A stretch of DNA of 64,000 bases, from NCBI GenBank assembly GCA_902801415.1, contig CADCIK010000001.1, forward strand, positions 118,297 through 182,296, read 5' to 3'. The DNA is from an uncultured Lachnospiraceae bacterium (lineage in GTDB: Bacteria; Bacillota; Clostridia; Lachnospirales; Lachnospiraceae). Position 1 is the stretch's first letter. Each line of letters starts with the position of its first letter. Both the position numbers and the translations under genes were made by a program. Below the pieces are notes generated by a model. The model saw only the letters and a list, made by a program, of their open reading frames with translations. It made no database searches and was not told the DNA's origin. Below, piece after piece: positions 15,448 to 24,119 of the stretch.

Positions 15448-15476
15448 TTGTTTATCGACTTAAAATATATTATAAT
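15448..15476 (+). promoter_or_regulatory. Repressor promoter
   Basis: TTGTTT (15448-15453), 17-base spacer, TATAAT (15471-15476), about 40 bases before the repressor ATG. Confidence 0.7.
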
Positions 15477-15517
15477 TTATTATATACATTTGACTGATTA
15501 TATGGGAGGTGTTTTTG

Positions 15518-15856
15518 ATGGATTTTAATGTGATTTTGTCAGAAGTCTTGAAAGAAAAAGGTATGCGGCAGCGGGATCTCGCCGCCCTGATGGGTGTAAC
15601 AGAAGTTACCGTCTCCAACTGGGCGCGCGGAACTGCCTCGCCGTCTGTCGCGCAGGTGGACCGGATCGCGGCCGCCCTGGATATACCGCCTGCGGCCCTC
15701 GTGACGGACTCTGCGGCGCTGCGAGAGCTTATATGTGATATAGACGGTCAAGAGGACGCTATACAGGCGCTCCTGGCGCTCCTGGCGCGTATACGAGTGG
15801 ACAGCGGCACGATCGCGTTTGTACGGGATCTTGCTGACATTATCGGAAAATTGTAA
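15518..15856 (+). CDS. XRE-family phage repressor (CI/Cro-like)
   Basis: 112 residues. An N-terminal helix-turn-helix of the XRE type is clear: LKEKGMRQRDLAALMGVTEV then TVSNWARGTASPSVAQVDRI. The C-terminal 45 residues are helical and carry no LexA-type peptidase residues, so induction by RecA-mediated self-cleavage is not expected. ATG at 15518 follows GGGAGGTG; a GTG at 15509 is within that site. It is the only phage protein gene on the plus strand and is divergent from the early operon, the classic immunity arrangement. Confidence 0.88.
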   Translation: MDFNVILSEVLKEKGMRQRDLAALMGVTEVTVSNWARGTASPSVAQVDRIAAALDIPPAALVTDSAALRELICDIDGQEDAIQALLALLARIRVDSGTIAFVRDLADIIGKL

Positions 15857-15949
15857 AAAGTGGGCGAGTTTCTTCCTATTATAATGTGTTCGCGTTTTTG
15901 CAGCGCTGAGGGACTGAAACGGCGGGATCTGTCGCCGGATCATGACCAA

Positions 15950-16320
15950 ATGGAAGAACGCAGGGCGTTCTTCTGCTGCTCCCTTATCTTATCGCCCTGC
16001 CGGAGAACCCCCGGCCCGGAATTGTTAGTGCGACAAAATTCGCCGCAATCATTACCCCTGCCCTGCAATAAAGGCCTGCCACTTGTCCATTATGGCCACA
16101 GATCCCCACAATGCACTTATGCAGGACAAAATATATAGACTTGCCGAAGCCCCCAGAAGGACGCTGCGCACTCCTGCTGGAAGAATAATATTCCTTCACA
16201 CAAACCCAAGCAGAACACCGCCCCCGCGGCGTCCGCGCCGGAAAACACTATATATAAATATATTTATTTGTTTTCTTTTCTTTTATAGAAAAAAACTTAC
16301 CGCGTAAGAAAAATTCGTAC
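15950..16320. ncRNA. Duplicated 375-bp non-coding element, copy 1
   Basis: Alignable along its length with 41985-42361. It opens with a perfect hairpin GAAGAACGC-AGG-GCGTTCTTC (15953-15973). Conserved blocks follow, including CTATATA-rich stretches, GCAGGACAA, CGAAGCCC and CAGAAGGAC, then a GC hairpin, CCGGAAAACACTATATA and CTTACCGCGTAAG. Open frames in it are not shared between the copies, which argues for RNA or DNA structure rather than protein. The transcribed strand is not determined. It lies between the repressor and the late-operon terminator. Confidence 0.6.
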
Positions 16321-16336
16321 CGCGTAAGAAAAATTC
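16299..16336. repeat. Tandem 18-bp repeat
   Basis: ACCGCGTAAGAAAAATTC occurs twice, 20 bases apart, at the end of copy 1. Related words occur after copy 2 (42340-42395) and at 42647-42673. Confidence 0.7.
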
Positions 16337-16394
16337 TGACGGGCGGGGAAAAATCCCCCGGTTTCTCCCGCCATAAAAATGATCATCCCCAGAT

Positions 16395-16423
16395 AAAAAA
16401 AGAGCCGGGATCGCTCCCGGCTC
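16395..16423 (-). terminator. Late-operon terminator
   Basis: Minus-strand hairpin GAGCCGGGA / TCCCGGCTC with a 4-base loop and a seven-base U run, about 110 bases after the endolysin stop. Confidence 0.88.
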
Positions 16424-16531
16424 AATCTGACTAAATCCCTCGCGAGCGGTTAGATAGTCTCAAAAAAATGAAAAAACAATAAAAATATATAAAGAAAATA
16501 TAAACAAGGCAGGAAGAGAGAAAGAAGAAGC

Positions 16532-19162
16532 TCAGACTCTCTCCACCCAACGCGGCTGTGCAATATAAATCCAGCCGCCGGCCTTCAATTCGCCCCAGTC
16601 TCCGTCTGTCTTGACAACGGTGTATATTCCGACCGGGCAGTCTCTATAAGCCGGATAGGACGTGCCAGGCCCGCGCCTCACATTCATTCCTGTCTTGACT
16701 TTTACCAGAAAACTTTTCACCGGTTCCGTTTCCGTCTTTTTACCGGTATACACGGCCTTTCCCTTGCTGTCATATACTGTGAGGCCGGTTTCGTCGGCCT
16801 TATCCTTCGCATTTTTCAGTATTTTATATGCCCCGACCTGTGACTTGCTGTCGGTCCAGGTCTTCCTGACGCGGTATATCTCTTCTACCGGTTCCGGCTC
16901 TCCTTTGCCGTATTTTATCGCATAAGATATATCTTTCTTTCCGCTCTGTTTCCACGTCATCTTTCCGGCCCTTGCTATACCGACAATATCCCCGTCTAAC
17001 TGCCATACGGGTATGCCCTGCTGCTTAAAACGACGGCTGCCATACTGAGTAAATTCGCAGGATCCCGGCCCTTTCTTTTCATTGTTCGCCTCGATGACAA
17101 GGACAACGCCCCTGTCGTCCGCAGCTGTCGCGTATGCCATTCCGGCGGCGTTTCCGTGATGAGGAGAGTCTATAACCTTGACGGCATAATCCTTAAAATA
17201 TTTCAGCATTTCGGCGCCCTTGCCCGGTCCGTCCGAAGTCCATACCGTGTAACTGTTTGTTTCCAGTATTCCGAGAGCTCCATCGTTGCAATAAGCCCAC
17301 GCATGGCCGTCGTCATATTCCGTGAATTTTGTCGGCTGGTTGCGATATACAATAAAGGACATTTCGCCGACGTCGATCTTGTCGCCGGTCTTGACGTATC
17401 GGACTTTCGCGCCCTTGCTGCGCGCCTTATCTATCAGCTTTTGCAGGTATGCTTTATCGCTCTTGACAGATCGTGCGTTCGCGCTCCCGTCTCCTGCCAG
17501 TTTGAGGCTCGCGGGATCGTAACAGATAAATTCGTCGCATATAATCCCCGCCGTATCCAGCATCTGATAGATACCGCCCAGATGATCGCTGTGCGCGTGT
17601 GATCCTATCGCAGTATAATGCGTGACGCCTTTTTCTTTCATCCGTTTTATCAGTTTCCCGGAAGGGACCGAGTCCTTATCGAAGGCGTCATATACAACGC
17701 AGCGCCCGTTCTGGTCGATGAAAAGCATCCCGGAACCGCGTCTGTCATCCGGGGAGTCCTGGCACGGCCATGAGGGAAAATATATTTCTATCTCTCTCGT
17801 TTTTGTCTCTGTCTTCCCGGCCGCGCTCTCTTTCTTCTCTTCCTGCTTTTTCTCTTCTTTCTTTTCCGCTGCGTTGTATTTTGTCAATCCGTACTGTTCG
17901 ACCAGGCGGCAAAGCTTCGAGACGTAATCCGGAGCCGTCGCATACCCGCCGGCCTTGATGATCTCCGCCGCCTTTTTGTAGTCTGTACATCCGACCAGTC
18001 CCGCATATCGAAGTGCGCTTCCGTTCTTCCGTGCCCCTGCCAGGTATGCAGAATGATCCGCGACGGACTCGGCCCAATTTTTATAAGCGCGGAAGTCCGC
18101 CCTGACTGTCGCAGGCCCGGATGAGTAGACCTCTTTCGTATCCTTCGAATACACGCTCTTTCCGTCCCATGTGGAACCGCTCCATGTATTCCCGGAAAGA
18201 CTGCACTTCATTCCGAATAAATTATGGGCAGTTTTTCCAAGGTCGGAGCGCCCGAAACCGCTCTCTAAAATTGCTTGCGCCACAGTAATACAGGCCAAAA
18301 TCCCCGTCTTTTCCTGATCCTTTCTTGCGAGCTCTCCGATCGTTTTTATGAAGGCGGCGTTATCTGTCGCGGGCGTTTCCTGCTTTTCTTCCCGCTTTTC
18401 TTCCCGCTTTTTTCCGGCTTTGTAGTCCGCCTCCAATGCGGCGCGCGTTTTAGGTCCGAATACGCCGTCTGTCGCCAAGTTATGATCCGCCTGGAATGAG
18501 AGAACGGCCTTCTCCGTATCCGCGCCCCATGATCCATCGGCGCCGGCTTTTCCGCAGTTGTATCCGCAGGCTATAAGCATTTCCTGCATTTTCTTGACAT
18601 CTTCGCCCTGGTCTCCCTTGCTCAGAGAAACAACGACCGCCGCGCCTGTCAGTCTGCTTTTGAATTTTCTCCATTCTGCATCGCCTGAAACAGCACCCCA
18701 GCCCGGAACACGCGGGCAGCTTTTTCCCGTTACGTCGTAGTGACGGATGACATTCGCCGCCGGAACGGAGAATTTCTGCATAAGATATTTTGTCAGCTCA
18801 ACCGCGGCAGAAACGGCCGCCGTTGTGAATTCCCAGTTTTCGCCGTTATAGTGTGTGCAGATCTCTACCCCGATGCTGTTGCGGTTTGTGCATTTGCCGT
18901 ACATCGGATGGAAGGCGCTCTCTATCGGTCCCCCGCAGTGCCATGCGTAGTATCGCGCAGGATCGCAGTATTCCCTTATTTCCCCGGACCTGTCCACGAA
19001 GTAGTGTGCGCTCGCGCCCCTGTTGCCGTTGTTGAAGTAGTTCACATTATTCGCGGCGGTTCCTTCGCTGCCCGTGTAGTGAATAACAATATACTGCACT
19101 CTCTCGCTCCGGTTTCCGCAGTTTCTTCCGGCGTGGAAATTTGTGTTCTTGATTATATTCAT
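16532..19162 (-). CDS. Multidomain endolysin: amidase, PG-binding, glucosaminidase, metallo-beta-lactamase-fold and SH3 domains
   Basis: 876 residues, far longer than usual endolysins. Residues 1-165: Amidase_2 with zinc ligands H28 and H141 plus C149 in HYDVTGKSCP. 180-250: peptidoglycan-binding repeat (DGSWGADTEKAV, TDGVFGPKTR). 265-430: FlgJ-like glucosaminidase with E300 in AQAILESGFGRS. 455-745: metallo-beta-lactamase fold like the ComEC hydrolase domain, with HxHxDH as SHAHSDH (522-527), D644 in WTSDGPG and H668/H669 in DSPHHGN. 755-805: possible SPOR-like segment. 818-876: bacterial SH3. Charged Lys/Glu linkers separate the parts. Placed after the holin and fibres, it should release virions; the role of the metallo-hydrolase domain is unknown. 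Confidence 0.88.
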   Translation of the reverse strand: MNIIKNTNFHAGRNCGNRSERVQYIVIHYTGSEGTAANNVNYFNNGNRGASAHYFVDRSGEIREYCDPARYYAWHCGGPIESAFHPMYGKCTNRNSIGVEICTHYNGENWEFTTAAVSAAVELTKYLMQKFSVPAANVIRHYDVTGKSCPRVPGWGAVSGDAEWRKFKSRLTGAAVVVSLSKGDQGEDVKKMQEMLIACGYNCGKAGADGSWGADTEKAVLSFQADHNLATDGVFGPKTRAALEADYKAGKKREEKREEKQETPATDNAAFIKTIGELARKDQEKTGILACITVAQAILESGFGRSDLGKTAHNLFGMKCSLSGNTWSGSTWDGKSVYSKDTKEVYSSGPATVRADFRAYKNWAESVADHSAYLAGARKNGSALRYAGLVGCTDYKKAAEIIKAGGYATAPDYVSKLCRLVEQYGLTKYNAAEKKEEKKQEEKKESAAGKTETKTREIEIYFPSWPCQDSPDDRRGSGMLFIDQNGRCVVYDAFDKDSVPSGKLIKRMKEKGVTHYTAIGSHAHSDHLGGIYQMLDTAGIICDEFICYDPASLKLAGDGSANARSVKSDKAYLQKLIDKARSKGAKVRYVKTGDKIDVGEMSFIVYRNQPTKFTEYDDGHAWAYCNDGALGILETNSYTVWTSDGPGKGAEMLKYFKDYAVKVIDSPHHGNAAGMAYATAADDRGVVLVIEANNEKKGPGSCEFTQYGSRRFKQQGIPVWQLDGDIVGIARAGKMTWKQSGKKDISYAIKYGKGEPEPVEEIYRVRKTWTDSKSQVGAYKILKNAKDKADETGLTVYDSKGKAVYTGKKTETEPVKSFLVKVKTGMNVRRGPGTSYPAYRDCPVGIYTVVKTDGDWGELKAGGWIYIAQPRWVERV

Positions 19163-19207
19163 TTTTTCTCCTTTTTTGTGTTGAAACGTGTAGATTTTTC
19201 AACACAT

Positions 19208-19231
19208 TAAAAAGAGCGCCCGAAGGCGCTC
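19208..19231 (-). terminator. Terminator between tail-fibre genes and endolysin
   Basis: Minus-strand hairpin GAGCGCC-TTCG-GGCGCTC with a UUCG tetraloop and five U. The endolysin may therefore be expressed partly by read-through. Confidence 0.82.
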
Positions 19232-19256
19232 CGTGTTGGATCGGTATTTACTCTGT

Positions 19257-20012
19257 TTACATCTCGGAAATGCCGTGAATAATGTCGGGACGGGCACTCC
19301 AGTTCGTTGCATTTTTATAATTATCTAACTGATTGTCATTAACATACACAGTTGTGATGTTTGAGCCGTAATAGGCACTTAGGGACATCCCGAGTGTTGC
19401 GACGGAGTTATTGCGGACTATCAAAATCTGTGGACTCATACAAAACGCCTCGCCCTGCAAGTCGATCACATCTGTACGGCCCTCGTCCCCTATGTCTAAT
19501 GTATGGGTTTGCTGTACCTTATAGAACGCCATATTTGCTTCTGCCGTAAAAGCATCCGTTTCCATCACCTCCAGCGCAGGGAAGACAACTTTTTGAATAA
19601 TCTGCCCCAAAGCCTGATCTTGCAATTTGCCAAATGCATTTTTACGGACAGTACGAACCGCCGGAAATGTCAGCACGCCGTTCTGGTCCCCGCGGAGGGC
19701 TATGCATCCCACAAACGCTTTTTCCCCAATTTCTTCCGCCGCCTCAAAATGTACATTTGTCAGATGCTCGTCCAAATAAAAACAGTATGCCGGGATCGCC
19801 AGCGCGTCTTCGTTACTGTATTCGTAATCCGTGCCGTTTGTTCGCATCGTGATAACATCTTCTCCACCGCCGCCTCCCCCTGAAGGGATCGCAGCAATTG
19901 CTGTTGCCATCTGATCGAGAGTCATCGGAGTTGTCGCGCTGCTGTCTTTCGCCTTGATCGCATCTGCGATCGCGTCGAGTTTTGTATTACTAACTATTGA
20001 CTTATTCGCCAT
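19257..20012 (-). CDS. Leucine-rich-repeat (BspA-like) phage surface protein
   Basis: 251 residues. The first 45 residues (KLDAIADAIKAKDSSATTPM) are a short helical module often found at the start of phage fibre proteins. A Gly-rich hinge (SGGGGGG) follows, then BspA-type LRR repeats (IGEKAFVGCIAL, VRKNAFGKLQ, VMETDAFTAEA). The terminal YVNDNQLDNYKNATNWSARP is a typical LRR_5 cap. It is last in the tail-fibre set, so a receptor-binding or accessory adhesin role is likely. The related end NWSAYASQI occurs in the protein at 24120. Confidence 0.75.
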   Translation of the reverse strand: MANKSIVSNTKLDAIADAIKAKDSSATTPMTLDQMATAIAAIPSGGGGGGEDVITMRTNGTDYEYSNEDALAIPAYCFYLDEHLTNVHFEAAEEIGEKAFVGCIALRGDQNGVLTFPAVRTVRKNAFGKLQDQALGQIIQKVVFPALEVMETDAFTAEANMAFYKVQQTHTLDIGDEGRTDVIDLQGEAFCMSPQILIVRNNSVATLGMSLSAYYGSNITTVYVNDNQLDNYKNATNWSARPDIIHGISEM

Positions 20013-20030
20013 CTTTTCCGCCCCCTTTCC

Positions 20031-22754
20031 TCAGCTTCCGTAGGAGCTTGTGTCGCCGTTGTCGTAGTCCGCTTCAATTGCCGCCACGATCGCAGCTTTG
20101 TCCGCTGCCGTGAGAGTATACGCCGGCCCCTGCGGCCCTGCCTGTCCTTGCGGTCCCTGCGGCCCTGTTGCCCCCGCTGGTCCCGCCGGTCCCTGGGCGC
20201 CGTCCGGGATCTCGACTTCATTACCATCAGAAAATGAAATATATGTCTTCCCCGTCAGGTCATCGTGGTAAGAAGACTGCACAGTGATAGACTCGCCCGA
20301 CCGTCCGTCCGGTATATCGATTTTTGTTTCGTCGGAGAATGATATCGCTGTTACACCGGCATCTCCGTCGTGCTCCACGGATGTAATCATGATCGCTTCC
20401 CCGGGCTCGCCCTGTTGTCCCTGCTGTCCATCCGGTATCGTCAGCTCTGTCCCATCGGAGAAATAAATGCGTGTCTGGGTCCCGTCGTGATAAGATGACT
20501 CAATCGTTATCGGATCACCAGCGGGCCCCTGAATACCCTGCGGGCCCTGTGCGCCCTGTATCGGTCCCACGGTGTCGCTAGTTGAGTCTGTATAGTGTAT
20601 TGTCAGTGTGTAGTCGCTGTTGAGTTCCGTATAACTGATCGTCTTTCCGGAAGCCCCGCCGCCGGCTATTTTTGCCCATTCTGTCCATGTCCAGCCGCTC
20701 TGCGTTTTTGCACGGACTCTCGTATATATACTGTCCTTTGTGATTGCCATCTGAATGAGGCTCATAATGTTGTTGGCTTCCGCATTCGTGCCGCCTACCC
20801 AAACATTTAAAGTCCCGCTCGTTACCTCAGACGGCTTATGTGTCGCTGTACTGGTCTGAATTCCGTACATGCCTGGCGTTGTTAAATCATTCAGGTCGCA
20901 GTTCATCATCCATGTTGCTTCCTGTGATCCCGAGAAGTTCCGTATCGCCGGAACCTGTGTCGCTATGACATCCCCGAGGACTCGCCAGGGCTGCCAGGCG
21001 CCGTTATAAAAACGGTAATACATGCCGCTTGTGTTATTAATAAGCAGCTGCATTTTTGCGTATTCCGTCCCTGATACCATCAAGTTACTCACCCCGGTAG
21101 TGACTCCGTCCGGGCCGTTTGAGCTCGAGGACATGTGTACGCCAAAAAGCCCATTCTCCCGCTCGCTGTTAAAATCGAAGTTACGCTTGTACAGGTCCGC
21201 ACTTCCGGAAAAGTTTTTGAGCGCTCCGAGCGCAGCATACCCGAAAGGTATCAGGTTTCTTTTACCTGGCATTTCCACGTCTTCTTCCGTGCTGTCCGGC
21301 GCCATTGTACTGATCGAAGCGCCGTCTATGATGAGGCGGTTTGTGTACAACGGCCCCTGTACGGTGTACCTGTTGTATATATTGTCTGATACCTCGGCAA
21401 ACTGGACGCCAACGGCTGCATTTCCGCGGTGCGCGCTGCCGTATGAGAAAAACCAGATCGTCTTTGCGGCGTCACTCATTCCCTCTCCACTATCCGCCGC
21501 CAGGTAGACCATGTTCTTCTTTTCAGGCATTAAATAATTCCTGCACTGTGAGGCTCCTGTTACGAGGGCGCGGGCGTATGTCCCCATGCTGAAAAATGTC
21601 TCGATCGAGTCGGAGCAGCAGTTGCTGAAGAAGCCGCTGCCGTTGCTGTCGAGTCTGAAAGTACAGGATCCGTCGAAAAGCTCACTATACACAAGCCAAT
21701 GATGCAGACTTGCTATTTCGCTGTTTCCGCCCCCGCTGATCTTCATTCCGACTTTGAAGTTTTGTACGATGATGTCAGAAAACTGGCTGTCTGTCCCGTC
21801 GTCAACGATACCGACGGAGTCCAAGTATTCCGCCGGGTTTGTCAATTTGTTCACAAACTTGACCTTGTTTATACGGCTTTCAATGTTGTATTTATTTGTT
21901 GCGGCGGTCTTCCGTCCCAAATGCAGTCCTACGTGCGCCTGACATACCTGTACATTTTCTACGGTCATTTGCTCGCTGCCGTTGACTGAAATCGCCGTTC
22001 CGGCCCCATTCGCATCGATCGTGCCGCCCGTGATGATACTTCTTTTCGTTATGTATCCGTTCGGCCTGTTAGGGTTGACGTAAATAAAAGGATCAGCGCC
22101 GCCGTCTTTTCTCTTGATCACCGCGCCCGGCGCGAGATGCAGCATGACGTCATCTGCCGCTATTCCGTCGATCAGATATGTTTTTGTAAAATACACTTCG
22201 CGGCCTGTCTGTACCGCTTCCTGTACCGCCTCTGTGTCGTCCGTCTCGCCGTCGCCCTTTGCGCCGTAGTCTTCCGGGTATACATATCCCGTTCCCTCTC
22301 TTTTCGTCGCTTCTTCTGCCGCTTCTTCCGCCCTTCCGGCTGCTGTATTCATTGCTGTGATGAGTGTGTCAATCTCCCCCTGCTGTGACGGCGTGGGCGT
22401 CTCATCCGACATTTCCGGCTCATCGATCACGGGAATAATCACTGTATATAAAGTCGTTACGGCGCCGGTCTCTATAATATGGAAATAAGCGCGTGCCTTA
22501 TAATTCCGCCTGGATCCCGCGAGAACGCTGTCCGGGATCCCAACAGAGAGTACTCCGCCCGTTACCGTCGCAATGACCGGGACGGCCTCTGTATCTCCTT
22601 CCGCCGCGAAGCTGACTTTCACAGCCTGATCATCACAAGGCAGCCCGTATATCTCCAAAACCTGCCCGGAGTTGTGTGCATATGCCTGCGGTGCTATTGC
22701 CACGGTCTCGCCGGGCGCATATAAAACGCGGAGTCTGTTGTATTTGTTAGTCAT
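20031..22754 (-). CDS. Tail fibre/upper baseplate protein with pectate-lyase-like and collagen-like regions
   Basis: 907 residues; ATG at 22754 follows AGGAGGT. The N-terminal 110 residues resemble the BppU baseplate domain (YAPGETVAIAPQAYAHNSGQ). A beta-helix region begins at about 165 with YPEDYGAKGDGETDDTEAV, the pectate lyase_3 signature of tailspikes. The C-terminus has Gly-X-Y collagen repeats (GAQGPQGIQGPAGD, GPAGATGPQGPQGQAGPQGP) alternating with ISFSDGxEVEIPDG units that repeat four times. It is presumably the main host-recognition fibre; polysaccharide depolymerase activity is possible but not shown. Confidence 0.85.
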   Translation of the reverse strand: MTNKYNRLRVLYAPGETVAIAPQAYAHNSGQVLEIYGLPCDDQAVKVSFAAEGDTEAVPVIATVTGGVLSVGIPDSVLAGSRRNYKARAYFHIIETGAVTTLYTVIIPVIDEPEMSDETPTPSQQGEIDTLITAMNTAAGRAEEAAEEATKREGTGYVYPEDYGAKGDGETDDTEAVQEAVQTGREVYFTKTYLIDGIAADDVMLHLAPGAVIKRKDGGADPFIYVNPNRPNGYITKRSIITGGTIDANGAGTAISVNGSEQMTVENVQVCQAHVGLHLGRKTAATNKYNIESRINKVKFVNKLTNPAEYLDSVGIVDDGTDSQFSDIIVQNFKVGMKISGGGNSEIASLHHWLVYSELFDGSCTFRLDSNGSGFFSNCCSDSIETFFSMGTYARALVTGASQCRNYLMPEKKNMVYLAADSGEGMSDAAKTIWFFSYGSAHRGNAAVGVQFAEVSDNIYNRYTVQGPLYTNRLIIDGASISTMAPDSTEEDVEMPGKRNLIPFGYAALGALKNFSGSADLYKRNFDFNSERENGLFGVHMSSSSNGPDGVTTGVSNLMVSGTEYAKMQLLINNTSGMYYRFYNGAWQPWRVLGDVIATQVPAIRNFSGSQEATWMMNCDLNDLTTPGMYGIQTSTATHKPSEVTSGTLNVWVGGTNAEANNIMSLIQMAITKDSIYTRVRAKTQSGWTWTEWAKIAGGGASGKTISYTELNSDYTLTIHYTDSTSDTVGPIQGAQGPQGIQGPAGDPITIESSYHDGTQTRIYFSDGTELTIPDGQQGQQGEPGEAIMITSVEHDGDAGVTAISFSDETKIDIPDGRSGESITVQSSYHDDLTGKTYISFSDGNEVEIPDGAQGPAGPAGATGPQGPQGQAGPQGPAYTLTAADKAAIVAAIEADYDNGDTSSYGS

Positions 22755-22813
22755 ATATAACCTCCTGTATATAATCACAAATTATATATATATGAATGGT
22801 CTATAACAGGGGA

Positions 22814-22833
22814 GAGGCGCCTAAAGGCGCCTC
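22814..22833 (-). other. Stem-loop between holin and tail fibre
   Basis: GAGGCGCC / GGCGCCTC with loop TTTA on the minus strand, without a U tract. It may act as a processing or stability element before the fibre gene. Confidence 0.5.
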
Positions 22834-22851
22834 CCTCTCTCTTTTTCTTTA

Positions 22852-23154
22852 TTATTTTCCGTCGTCCTCGAAGCGGTCTTCAGCCATAAAGCCAATCGCG
22901 GATGTGGAATACTCTTTTTCTTCTTCTTCCTGCTCTTTTCCTGCTTCTGCGCCGGCCTTGTCTGCCCAGCCCTCCGCCAGGATGTAAGAAAGCACGGACG
23001 CGCCGGCCATTATGAGTGCCGTTACCTGTGCGGCCTCGCCCTCCGTGTGTCCCAGTGCTACGACGAGCAGTGATACGAAGGCGCAAATCGCAACCCAGAG
23101 TTTACGGCTTGTTAATTTCCTGACGATCATCTCTTTTGTAGTTTCCTTTTTCAT
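22852..23154 (-). CDS. Holin
   Basis: 100 residues with two hydrophobic segments (LWVAICAFVSLLVVALG and QVTALIMAGASVLSYILAEG) separated by a short turn, a basic N-terminus and a highly charged C-terminus (GKEQEEEEKEY). This is the class II holin layout. It overlaps the upstream gene by four bases and lies in the lysis region before the endolysin. Confidence 0.82.
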   Translation of the reverse strand: MKKETTKEMIVRKLTSRKLWVAICAFVSLLVVALGHTEGEAAQVTALIMAGASVLSYILAEGWADKAGAEAGKEQEEEEKEYSTSAIGFMAEDRFEDDGK

Positions 23155-23465
23155 TTTTCCGTTCCCTCTCTTTTAAAAATTAATTCCTGCACGCGCTCCA
23201 TATAGGCCTGCCCGGTCCCATTGCCTCCGAGCTCCCTGTACGGCTTATAAATATACTCATCAAGGTCCCTGTACTGTCCTTCCGAGATGTACCCCTTATC
23301 AAGGTATGTCTCGCACTGGTCCACGAGTTTTTCATGCAGCAATCCCAACAGCGCCGCCCTTTCCGCGCTCCGTCTGTCCATTTTTTTAATTAAAACGGCC
23401 TGGACGCATGCCCAAAAGCCCGTGCTCATAAAGATTGCGAGTACTATCTCCGTTATATGCTCCAT
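23151..23465 (-). CDS. Small membrane-anchored phage protein next to holin
   Basis: 104 residues with one N-terminal hydrophobic segment (IVLAIFMSTGFWACVQAVLI) and a helical soluble domain with GYISEGQYRDLDEYIYKPYR. Coupled to the holin by an ATGA overlap. It may be an antiholin or accessory holin; the family itself is common in Firmicute prophages but I cannot name a function. Confidence 0.7.
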   Translation of the reverse strand: MEHITEIVLAIFMSTGFWACVQAVLIKKMDRRSAERAALLGLLHEKLVDQCETYLDKGYISEGQYRDLDEYIYKPYRELGGNGTGQAYMERVQELIFKREGTEK

Positions 23466-23468
23466 CGC

Positions 23469-23888
23469 TTATCCCTCCACTTTTTCCCAGCCTGCCGGGT
23501 ATGCGGACGGGCTCCATACGTTGTTATCTATCGTTGACATATACACCGGATCATTTTCGCCGGGGAAGTGGACTTTGTCCCCCTTGCTGTATCCGTTATC
23601 TGCCCCCGGCTGCACCCATACAGGGATAACTTCCGGGTCCGGTATAAGGATCTCTGCAAACAGGGAGACGGCAGAAACGGGATCCCATACCGCCTGTGAG
23701 GTGTGTGCCTGTAAGACCTTGTAAGCCTTGCCGTTATACTGCACCCTGTCGCCGGTCTCATACTGCACGCCGTCTCCGTCCCATGCCGGGAAGATGAACG
23801 GCGCTTTCACGGCTTCTTCATCCGTCGCCTGTGTGCTGTTGTTTTCAATAATTCTTCTCATTGCTTCCGCCTGTGCTCTCGTGATCAT
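23469..23888 (-). CDS. Phage protein with carbohydrate-binding (CBM5/12-like) modules
   Basis: 139 residues. Two Trp/Tyr-rich units are visible: YETGDRVQYNGKAYKVLQAH with downstream WDP, and GYSKGDKVHFPGENDPVYMS with downstream WSPSAYPAGWEKV. This is the ChtBD3/CBM5_12 pattern. The first 25 residues are a helical peptide (ITRAQAEAMRRIIE). It probably decorates the tail tip and binds surface glycans. Confidence 0.75.
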   Translation of the reverse strand: MITRAQAEAMRRIIENNSTQATDEEAVKAPFIFPAWDGDGVQYETGDRVQYNGKAYKVLQAHTSQAVWDPVSAVSLFAEILIPDPEVIPVWVQPGADNGYSKGDKVHFPGENDPVYMSTIDNNVWSPSAYPAGWEKVEG

Positions 23889-24094
23889 TTCGCGCCTCCT
23901 TCTCCGGTCAGTATCGCCAGAAGCTGCTCTGACGTTACCGGGATAAGCTCGTCTGTCTCCGTGTATGTCCTGCCGCTGTCCTCCGGATCAATCGCCTCAT
24001 CGTACACGATGCCGGTCCCGTCCTGTCTGATCTTATACCCGGCGTCTGAATAGGTTCTTGTAAGTCCTTCTTTATATATCTCTGTTCGTATCAT
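23885..24094 (-). CDS. Hypothetical phage protein, 69 aa
   Basis: MIRTEIYKEGLTRTYSDAGY to LLAILTGEGGAK. It overlaps the next gene by four bases. Short and polar, with no recognised family; it lies between the two putative glycan-binding tail-tip genes. Confidence 0.68.
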   Translation of the reverse strand: MIRTEIYKEGLTRTYSDAGYKIRQDGTGIVYDEAIDPEDSGRTYTETDELIPVTSEQLLAILTGEGGAK

Positions 24095-24119
24095 GATCGT
24101 TTCTCTCCTTTATAAAAAA

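Noticed and set aside
15950-16320. CRISPR array or diversity-generating retroelement in the repeated phage regions
   Set aside because: Repeats are not regularly spaced, there is no Cas or reverse transcriptase gene, and no template/variable repeat pair was seen near the fibre genes.
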